This document shows, piece after piece, positions 1-5,187 of a DNA stretch of 5,187 nucleotides (position 1 is its first letter; each line of letters begins with the position of its first letter). A program made the position numbers and the translations under genes. The notes under the pieces were generated by a model that saw only the letters and a program-made list of their open reading frames with translations, did no database searches and was not told the DNA's origin. Source of the DNA: Bacillota bacterium (lineage in GTDB: Bacteria > Bacillota > Negativicutes > Sporomusales > Sporomusaceae); the NCBI GenBank assembly GCA_023443285.1, contig JAEZVB010000149.1:1-5187 (forward strand), read 5' to 3'.

Positions 1-1
1 T

Positions 2-871
2 CACGGGGGTAAAGGCGTAGCAGCACAAGCAAACTTAACTAAAGTTGACATGACCAAAGTCACAAAAGCTACTAGCGTTGCTAATGGTGTGGCACATGTG
101 ATGAACGTTGGTTCCTTGGTCGTCGGGCAGTATTATATGTCTGAGATAAGTTCTAAACTAGAAAATATGACGAAGAGCATAGATAAAATTGGCGATTTCC
201 AAGACAGAGAATTTAAAAGCCGTATTTTATCTGTAATTACCCTTGTTAGTGAGATTTCGCAATTCAGTTCAGAAATTATGGAAAATGACGAGCAAAGAAA
301 TCTGAAGCTTGTAGAATTAGAAAATTTAAAAGCTACAGTTACTGAACTTCTAGGACAAGTTAACATTACGATATCCGATATTACTCAAAAGACACCTAAT
401 CCGGATTATAAAGAGTATCAATCCAAAGTTTATGATTTTCAGAAACTGGTGGGATATCAGAATGCTCTGATCACTGTTCTAGAGGAAATCAGCAAATTGA
501 CGTACTTGTTGGGGAAAGGTTCAACCTCAACTGAGAGAAGCTATTCCTCGTTTAATAAGTATCTCGAATTATCCGTGAAAACAAGAACTCTCCTTGGACA
601 ATGGCACGATAAGCAGGCCATGGCACTGTATATTGATTTAGAGAAAGAGCGTATAGCTAAGACTGGGTTTAAAGCGGTTGTTTCAGCAATACCGGGCTTG
701 TTTGATGACAAATTTAAATATTACAAACTAAGTCAAAGCCTTGTAAACGAAATAAGTACCCAAGCAAAAAACATCCACGAAAGTCCAGCCGAACCGAAAC
801 AAGTCTACAATGATGATGTGAAAATTATAATAAAGGGCGGTAAGTATTACTATCTGCACGAATCCTGCTAG
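2..871 (+). CDS. Unrecognised helical protein, 5' end outside the window
   Basis: The reading frame is open from the first complete codon of the window to a TAG stop, giving 289 visible residues. A methionine occurs at position 50, but no Shine-Dalgarno precedes it and the frame upstream is free of stops and protein-like (HGGKGVAAQANLTKVD), so the true start is probably before the window. Visible features are a small-residue/hydrophobic stretch at about residues 26-46 (VMNVGSLVVGQYYM), a long charged and leucine-rich helical or coiled-coil stretch at about 46-125, a second helical region, and a short hydrophobic patch near residues 223-234 (FKAVVSAIPGLF). The tail ends with KIIIKGGKYYYLHESC. 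No enzymatic motif is visible, and I cannot assign a family or function. The hydrophobic stretch could touch a membrane but is short and interrupted by polar residues. It lies about 105 bases upstream of a ruined VWA gene in the same direction; a shared role is possible but unproven. Confidence 0.8.
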   Translation, partial: HGGKGVAAQANLTKVDMTKVTKATSVANGVAHVMNVGSLVVGQYYMSEISSKLENMTKSIDKIGDFQDREFKSRILSVITLVSEISQFSSEIMENDEQRNLKLVELENLKATVTELLGQVNITISDITQKTPNPDYKEYQSKVYDFQKLVGYQNALITVLEEISKLTYLLGKGSTSTERSYSSFNKYLELSVKTRTLLGQWHDKQAMALYIDLEKERIAKTGFKAVVSAIPGLFDDKFKYYKLSQSLVNEISTQAKNIHESPAEPKQVYNDDVKIIIKGGKYYYLHESC

Positions 872-936
872 TGTGAAAGAAACAGGTTGGTAAGTCATTT
901 GTTGCTCGAAAAGCGACCGTATGTCATGATGAAATT

Positions 937-970
937 GTTCTCCTTAAGCATTATAAAACCTAAGGAGAAC
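937..970 (+). promoter_or_regulatory. Perfect 10-bp inverted repeat enclosing the Shine-Dalgarno of the VWA gene
   Basis: GTTCTCCTTA (937-946) and TAAGGAGAAC (961-970) are exact reverse complements separated by 14 bases. The right arm contains AAGGAG (962-967), the ribosome binding site for the VWA start codon at 977, nine bases of spacer away. In RNA the hairpin would bury this site. No T-run follows, so it is not a typical intrinsic terminator. It could be a translational control hairpin or a dyad operator; the sequence alone does not decide. A weaker 6-bp hairpin (901-906 with 912-917, one G-U pair) lies just upstream. Confidence 0.55.
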
Positions 971-976
971 ATGGCG

Positions 977-1628
977 ATGAAAAAAGGATTAATTGAATTG
1001 GTATTTATATTGGACAAAAGCGGCTCTATGGGTGGCCTTGAAACCGACACTATAGGTGGCTACAACTCAATGCTTGCCAAACAGCAGGCGGGAGAGGGTG
1101 AATGCCATATCACGACCGTGTTATTTGATAATAATTATGAGCTGTTACATGACCGTATCGACATCAAGGCAGTCAGCCTGATTACCGATAAGGAGTACCA
1201 GGTCGTCGGATCAACAGCGCTGCTTGATGCTATCGGAAGGACAATCCACAAAATTTGGCAACGCTTAAAAACACACAGCCGATGATTTTCGCGCTGAAAA
1301 GTGATGTTCGTCATCATAACAGACGGTGAGGAAACTCCAGTCGTGAATACTCAGCAGAGAAGATCAAGGCTAAGATCAATCGACAAAAGTCAAAGTACGG
1401 ATGGGAGCTTATCTTCCTGGGGGCAAACATAGATGCTGTTGAGACGCAGGACGGTTTGGGATATCCGCAGACCGCGCTCAAAGTTATCACGCAGACAATG
1501 AGGGCGCCGAATTGAATTTTCGCGATATGAGTGAAGCGGTCGATACATTTCGTGAGTGCGCCGCAATGCCGGAAGGATGGAATGCTGAGATCCAAAAGGA
1601 TTGTAAGAAACGTGGGGGACGGAAATGA
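977..1628 (+). pseudogene. Decayed VWA-domain protein gene (four frameshifts, one nonsense codon)
   Basis: The start reads MKKGLIELVFILDKSGSMGG, typical of small bacterial VWA proteins. The metal-site motif DxSxS is D13-K-S15-G-S17, followed by the GSTALLDAIG segment containing T80. ATG 977 is preferred over ATG 971 because AAGGAG (962-967) is nine bases from 977 and only three from 971. The first frame ends at TGA 1283-1285, but the family continues across frames. One extra base near 1253-1256 shifts to GNA-stop-KHTADDFRAEK, where the TAA at 1266-1268 probably replaces CAA (Gln). A lost base near 1299 returns to VMFVIITDGEE. A lost base near 1334 leads to SSREYSAEKIKAKINRQK and GWELIFLGANIDAVET. 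A lost base near 1446 leads to GRFGISADRA and FRDMSEAVDTF, ending at TGA 1626-1628. The rebuilt protein is about 217 residues, close to full length for this group. VWA proteins bind partners through a metal-dependent site; the partner here is unknown. The gene as read cannot make the full product. Confidence 0.85.
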
Positions 1629-1675
1629 ACAATAGACCTGTTCCCGATAACGAGAACAAGAAAAATAAAAAGTAA
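1625..1675 (+). other. 16-codon reading frame overlapping the VWA stop, possible remnant of a following gene
   Basis: ATG 1625-1627 overlaps the VWA stop in an ATGA arrangement and is preceded by a G-rich stretch (GGGGGACGGA) that could serve as a ribosome binding site. It encodes MNNRPVPDNENKKNKK and stops at TAA 1673-1675. The overlap resembles translational coupling, so this may be the start of a once longer downstream gene that was lost, or chance. The lysine/asparagine-rich end simply reflects A-rich DNA. No function can be assigned. Confidence 0.2.
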
Positions 1676-1733
1676 ATGTAAATAAATTTTATCCAGATTT
1701 TGAAGTCGAGTCGAAAATGTAGGAGGAAATACA

Positions 1734-3899
1734 ATGGCACAATATGACTGCGTGAACTTTTATAAGGAGTTTGCACACAAATTACTGGCTTACCGAGATA
1801 AACGCCATGAGCTTGTAGAACATGTTAAAAGCATATATTCGGATACTGGCATCAATCTGCCGACTCTTGAAAAAGATAATCAGATTGTAGATATTGACCC
1901 TTTTACTGTTTTTGGCCTTTTTAATAAAAGCTCTATGAAGGAGTCAAATAGAATTAAAATCATTACTTCAGTTGCATCAAAATTTAAAGTAAAGGCTGCA
2001 GTACCGTCAGCGTTTGATAGTATACCGGTGTTGAACAATCAGAACGCTACATTCTATTATTTTGTTGGCTACAGAGATGACGATGACATTGATAATCTGT
2101 GGGCATTTTTTGCTGAAGCACTGGCTTATGCAGATAATCCGATAGCTTCTAATAAAGAAAAGCTTTCAAAATTCTTCGACATTGTAATTAACTGCAAAGG
2201 CAATGGTAATAGCAAAATAACGATGGGACTTTACTGGATTGCTCCGGATTCTTTTCTTAATCTTGATAGTCGTAATGAGTGGTATATTTACGAATCAGGA
2301 AAGGTACCAGAAGATATTGTGTTGGGTCTTCCTCAAATAGAACCTAAGATTTCAGCGGCAAAGTATTTTGATATTGTAGAGAAACTGAGAGCGTTCCTGA
2401 GAAACGGTGTGAGCTCCTTGAAAGATTTTAAAGAATTGTCTTTTGAGGCTTGGCGTTATTCTGAGCAGGTTAATCAGGAACAAAAGGCTAGTAATACAAA
2501 AACCATGAGAGGAACCAGCAGCGCGGCATTAGCAGATGAAGATGTAGACACTACGCATTACTGGATTTATGCACCTGGTGATGGCGCTGCAAAATGGGAT
2601 GAATTCTATAATGCTGGTATCATGGCGATTGGCTGGGGCGAAATTGGAGATTTAAAGGCTTTTCCTTCAAAGGATAATATGAAAGCCAAAATGAAGGAAA
2701 CCTATGATTCAAGTCTCTCTTACAAAAATGCAGCACATGCTACATGGCAGTTTGCAAATGAGATGAAAATTGGTGATGTTGTTTTTGTAAAAAAAGGAAT
2801 GCATCAGCTGGTTGGTAGAGGTGTTGTGACATCTGACTATGAATATGACTCTGAGCGAGATGATGAATATGGAAACATTAGAAAAGTAGATTGGACGCAT
2901 AATGGGGAGTGGTCGCATCCGGGCCAAGCTGTCATGAAGACATTGACTGATATTTCCTCATATACAGATTATGTTGAAAAGCTGAACGCACTATTTGAAG
3001 ATGATTCTGAAGATGATTTGGAAGAAGAGGAAAAAACGTTTCCACCATATTCAGCAGAGGACTTTTTGAAAGAAGTATATATGGAGGAAAAGGATTACAA
3101 TAATCTGATTGGTATTCTTCGTACAAAGAAGAATATTATTCTCCAAGGCGCACCTGGTGTCGGTAAGACTTTCGCTGCTAAGCGTCTGGCTTATTCTATT
3201 ATGGGAGCAAAGAATATTGACCGTGTGATGATGGTACAGTTTCACCAGAGCTATTCTTATGAAGACTTCATCATGGGATTCAGACCGTCAGCCACAGGAT
3301 TTGAACTGAAGAAGGGGGCATTCTATAATTTTTGCAAAGAAGCACAAATTGACACAGACAATGATTATTTCTTTATAATCGATGAAATAAATCGAGGTAA
3401 TTTGAGCAAAATTTTCGGAGAGCTTTTTATGCTGATTGAAAATGACAAGCGTGGCAGTTCTTTACAGTTGCTTTATTCCGATGAAAAATTCTCTGTGCCG
3501 AAGAATGTTTACATTATTGGAATGATGAATACTGCGGACCGTAGCCTTGCCATGCTTGATTATGCTTTGCGCAGACGATTTGCTTTTATTGAGATGAAGC
3601 CTGGTTTTGATAACGAAAGCTTCCGTTTATATAGAATGTCCTTAGCAAGTTCGAAGTTTGACCAGCTGATTAACTGTGTGAGAAGCTTGAATGCAGTGAT
3701 TTTAAATGATGAATCTTTAGGTGAGGGTTTCTGCATCGGTCATAGTTACTTTTGTAATTTATCCCCGGATACGGTCAATGAACAAAGTCTCAGCGCTATT
3801 GTTGAGTACGAGCTGATTCCATTGTTAAAAGAATATTGGTTTGACGAGCCAAATAAGGTGCGAGATTGGAGTAGTAATTTAAGGAGTGCGATTAAGTGA
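1734..3899 (+). CDS. mcrB: McrB-like AAA+ motor subunit of a modification-dependent restriction system, with EVE-like reader module
   Basis: This 721-residue protein starts at an ATG seven bases after a consensus AGGAGG (1721-1726). Residues 1 to about 248 form a module I cannot name, with the segments LPTLE, DPFTVFGLFNK (55-65) and VPSAFDSIPVLNN followed by ATFYYF. After a polar linker, residues about 273-421 look like an EVE/PUA-like domain: HYWIYAPGDG (275-284), GIMAIGWGEIGDL (295-307), WQFANEMKIGDVVFVKKG (338-355) and LVGRGVV (359-365). Domains of this fold bind modified bases. An acidic linker (422-433) leads to the McrB AAA+ domain: Walker A GAPGVGKT (472-479), Walker B FFIIDE (546-551) followed by INRGN, the McrB signature NTADRS (599-604), and LRRRF (612-616) with likely arginine-finger residues. 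E. coli McrB is a GTPase motor with a different N-terminal 5-methylcytosine reader (DUF3578), so the target here probably differs. GTP use is inferred from family membership. The stop overlaps the mcrC start. All motor motifs are intact, so the protein is likely functional. Confidence 0.93.
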   Translation: MAQYDCVNFYKEFAHKLLAYRDKRHELVEHVKSIYSDTGINLPTLEKDNQIVDIDPFTVFGLFNKSSMKESNRIKIITSVASKFKVKAAVPSAFDSIPVLNNQNATFYYFVGYRDDDDIDNLWAFFAEALAYADNPIASNKEKLSKFFDIVINCKGNGNSKITMGLYWIAPDSFLNLDSRNEWYIYESGKVPEDIVLGLPQIEPKISAAKYFDIVEKLRAFLRNGVSSLKDFKELSFEAWRYSEQVNQEQKASNTKTMRGTSSAALADEDVDTTHYWIYAPGDGAAKWDEFYNAGIMAIGWGEIGDLKAFPSKDNMKAKMKETYDSSLSYKNAAHATWQFANEMKIGDVVFVKKGMHQLVGRGVVTSDYEYDSERDDEYGNIRKVDWTHNGEWSHPGQAVMKTLTDISSYTDYVEKLNALFEDDSEDDLEEEEKTFPPYSAEDFLKEVYMEEKDYNNLIGILRTKKNIILQGAPGVGKTFAAKRLAYSIMGAKNIDRVMMVQFHQSYSYEDFIMGFRPSATGFELKKGAFYNFCKEAQIDTDNDYFFIIDEINRGNLSKIFGELFMLIENDKRGSSLQLLYSDEKFSVPKNVYIIGMMNTADRSLAMLDYALRRRFAFIEMKPGFDNESFRLYRMSLASSKFDQLINCVRSLNAVILNDESLGEGFCIGHSYFCNLSPDTVNEQSLSAIVEYELIPLLKEYWFDEPNKVRDWSSNLRSAIK
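3881..3886 (+). promoter_or_regulatory. Ribosome binding site fixing the GTG start of mcrC
   Basis: AAGGAG inside the last codons of mcrB lies nine bases before GTG 3896-3898. This supports GTG as the start of mcrC. The GTGA overlap with the mcrB stop (TGA 3897-3899) is typical of translationally coupled subunits. Confidence 0.8.
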
Positions 3900-4957
3900 T
3901 ACCTATCCAAAATATCTATTATATGCTATCCTACGCTTTTCAAGTATTAAATGAGCAGGGCTATAAGAAGATTGCTACAGAAGAGTTTCATAATACAGCA
4001 GAGCTGTGTGCAGCGATTCTGGAAAAGGGTATCTCGATGCAGATAAAGCGGGGACTTGGCAAGGTGTACATACCACAGACTGAGGCATTGTCGTCGCTGC
4101 GTGGCAAGATTGATATTGCTGGATCTATCAAAACGCAGACAATGCTAAAAAAACAGATGGTTTGCACATATGATGATTTTTCAGTAAATTCTTACCTGAA
4201 TAGGATTATTAAATCTACCATAGCATTATTGCTGCGTTCCGATATTCAAAAGGCCCGTAAGAAGGAACTGAGGAAACTGATAGTCTATTTCGGAGACGTA
4301 GAGTTGTTAGATATATACTCCATCAACTGGAATGTGCAATATAACAAGAACAATCAGTCCTACAGGATGCTGATTTCGGTTTGCTATTTAGTTATCAAGG
4401 GCCTTTTGCAAACTACTTCTGATGGAACAACAAAACTGATGGATTTTTTGGATGAACAACGTATGTGTCGCTTATATGAGAAATTTATACTTGAATACTA
4501 CAGAAAAGAGTTCCCTGAAATAAACGTAACAGCATCACAGGTGCCGTGGGATTTGGATGATGGATATGATGATCTGCTCCCTATTATGCATAGTGATATT
4601 ACGGTTATCTACAAGGACAAGGTACTCATAATTGATGCAAAATACTATGCACACATGACACAGTCGCAGTATGGAGTTAATACGCTGCATTCCAATAATT
4701 TGTACCAGATATTTACCTATGTAAAAAATATGACCACTGGCTTCAAAGACGGGTCTCACAAAGTGTCTGGAATGTTGATGTATGCAAGGACAGATGAATA
4801 TTTTCAACTGACTGAAAAAGTGTACCATATGAGTGGTAATCAGATAACAGTTAGGACTTTGAATTTGGATTGTGATTTTAAAGATGTTGCTGCGCAGCTA
4901 AATAAAATTATTGAGGTGCAATTTGGATTGACCAACGAAAATGTAGTTACGCGCTGA
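3896..4957 (+). CDS. mcrC: McrC-like nuclease subunit of the McrBC-type restriction system
   Basis: This 353-residue protein begins with GTG overlapping the mcrB stop by four bases. The start IPIQNIYYML (residues 2-11 of VIPIQ..., read as MIPIQ) is the conserved opening of McrC proteins. Further family segments are LRGKID (68-73), FSVNSYLNR (95-103) and YEKFILEYY near 194-202. The C-terminal half holds a PD-(D/E)xK nuclease core: D234 in HSDITV, then D247 and K249 in IIDAKYY. The D-13-D-2-K spacing matches that reported for E. coli McrC (D244, D257, K259). By family knowledge McrC docks on the McrB ring, stimulates its nucleotide hydrolysis and cleaves DNA after translocation. Length (E. coli McrC is about 350 residues) and motifs indicate an intact gene. 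Product ratio with McrB is probably set by the coupled start. No further gene follows in the operon within the window. Confidence 0.94.
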   Translation: MIPIQNIYYMLSYAFQVLNEQGYKKIATEEFHNTAELCAAILEKGISMQIKRGLGKVYIPQTEALSSLRGKIDIAGSIKTQTMLKKQMVCTYDDFSVNSYLNRIIKSTIALLLRSDIQKARKKELRKLIVYFGDVELLDIYSINWNVQYNKNNQSYRMLISVCYLVIKGLLQTTSDGTTKLMDFLDEQRMCRLYEKFILEYYRKEFPEINVTASQVPWDLDDGYDDLLPIMHSDITVIYKDKVLIIDAKYYAHMTQSQYGVNTLHSNNLYQIFTYVKNMTTGFKDGSHKVSGMLMYARTDEYFQLTEKVYHMSGNQITVRTLNLDCDFKDVAAQLNKIIEVQFGLTNENVVTR

Positions 4958-4974
4958 CAGAAATTTGACAGAAA
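4955..4974 (+). repeat. Short direct repeat TGACAGAAA at the mcrC stop
   Basis: TGACAGAAA occurs at 4955-4963 and again at 4966-4974, 11 bases apart. The first copy includes the mcrC stop codon. It is short and may be chance; no function is evident. Confidence 0.4.
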
Positions 4975-5120
4975 CTGATTTAAAATCAAAGGTAATTTAC
5001 TAAAACTAAATAAAACAACTAGGTTATGGGTGGAGAAATACGTAAAGCCCAGAAGTCAGTAAAATAACATGTTCCATGATATACTAACACGAAAAAAAAC
5101 AAATCAAAATATCAATAAAT

Positions 5121-5174
5121 TCCCAGTCAGTGTAAATGGTAAGGATGAGGTCTCCAGTTCGACTCTGATTGGGA
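5121..5174. repeat. Imperfect 10-bp inverted repeat around the tRNA-like fragment
   Basis: TCCCAGTCAG (5121-5130) and CTGATTGGGA (5165-5174) are reverse complements except for one position that still forms a G-U pair in RNA. The right arm is the 3' side of the T-stem and part of the acceptor strand of the tRNA-Thr-like fragment. The enclosed 34 bases contain its anticodon and T-loop. It could be a remnant of the original acceptor pairing or a recombinase-site dyad. Confidence 0.5.
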
Positions 5175-5180
5175 GCTCCA
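5137..5180 (+). tRNA. 3' partial tRNA-Thr(GGT)-like fragment, likely attachment-site copy
   Basis: The segment aligns with the 3' part of a tRNA: T33 (5137), anticodon GGT (5138-5140), AA, anticodon 3' strand GGATG (5143-5147), variable loop AGGTC (5148-5152), T-stem TCCAG (5153-5157), T-loop TTCGACT (5158-5164), CTGAT (5165-5169), acceptor strand TGGGAGC (5170-5176), discriminator T and encoded CCA (5178-5180). The 5' anticodon strand should read CATCC but is TGTAA-like, and no D-arm is present. Two T-stem pairs (49-65 and 50-64) are broken, so it would not make a normal tRNA. Loss of homology at the anticodon loop is where many tyrosine recombinases cross over in tRNA genes, so this is best read as an att-type duplicate at a genomic island edge. 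A deleted tRNA pseudogene is the alternative. Confidence 0.6.
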
Positions 5181-5187
5181 ATGAAAG

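Noticed and set aside
50..52. ATG 50 as the true start of the first gene
   Set aside because: No Shine-Dalgarno lies upstream and the frame is open and protein-like back to the window edge.
887..976. TTG start at 887 extending the VWA frame upstream
   Set aside because: There is no ribosome binding site before TTG 887, the extra residues are not like VWA starts, and AAGGAG at 962-967 fits ATG 977.
1641..1658. GTTCCCG/CGAGAAC hairpin as a terminator before mcrB
   Set aside because: The stem is 7 bp with a mismatch and is followed by A-rich, not T-rich, sequence on the + strand.
1390..1776. Minus-strand open frames over the VWA pseudogene and mcrB start
   Set aside because: They lie opposite sequence that clearly codes on the + strand, have no protein family resemblance and no plausible start context.
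2500..3082. Internal start producing a short McrB lacking the reader modules, as in E. coli McrBs
   Set aside because: Methionine codons between the modules (for example near 2505, 2679 and 3081) lack a convincing ribosome binding site at proper spacing.
5080..5085. TATACT as a -10 promoter element before the tRNA-like fragment
   Set aside because: The hexamer 17 bases upstream (CAGTAA) does not resemble a -35 box, and AT-rich DNA gives such matches by chance.
4958..5136. A gene, CRISPR array or terminator in the AT-rich tail
   Set aside because: No repeat-spacer pattern, no coding frame of useful length and no stem followed by a T-run were found.

Overview
The window looks like low-GC Firmicutes DNA, most likely from a gut Clostridia/Lachnospiraceae-type genome. 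This is inferred from AT-rich codon use, strong AGGAGG/AAGGAG ribosome binding sites and the style of the protein families; there is no 16S or other marker to fix the taxon. Everything recognisable lies on the + strand.

Left part (1-1675): the 3' portion of an unrecognised helical gene that is open at the window edge (2-871). It is followed by a short intergenic stretch with a perfect 10-bp inverted repeat (937-970), then a decayed gene for a small von Willebrand factor A (VWA) protein (977-1628). The VWA gene can be rebuilt almost end to end by correcting four single-base indels and one nonsense codon. A 16-codon reading frame overlaps its stop (1625-1675).

Central and right part (1734-4957): an intact two-gene modification-dependent (type IV) restriction operon of the McrBC family. 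The mcrB-like gene encodes an uncharacterised N-terminal module, an EVE/PUA-like module that probably reads a modified base, and the McrB AAA+ motor. The mcrC-like gene starts at a GTG overlapping the mcrB stop and carries a PD-(D/E)xK nuclease with D234/D247/K249. The expected mechanism is that the EVE (and perhaps N-terminal) module recognises modified invading DNA, the AAA+ ring translocates using nucleotide hydrolysis, and McrC cuts. No methyltransferase is present in the window, as expected for type IV restriction.

Right edge (4958-5187): about 180 nt of AT-rich non-coding DNA, with no convincing terminator or gene, leads into a sequence matching the 3' part of a tRNA-Thr(GGT) gene from the anticodon loop to CCA, without a proper 5' half. 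This is the usual signature of an attachment site left by a tRNA-targeting integrative element, so the McrBC operon probably sits at the end of a genomic island. No integrase is in view.
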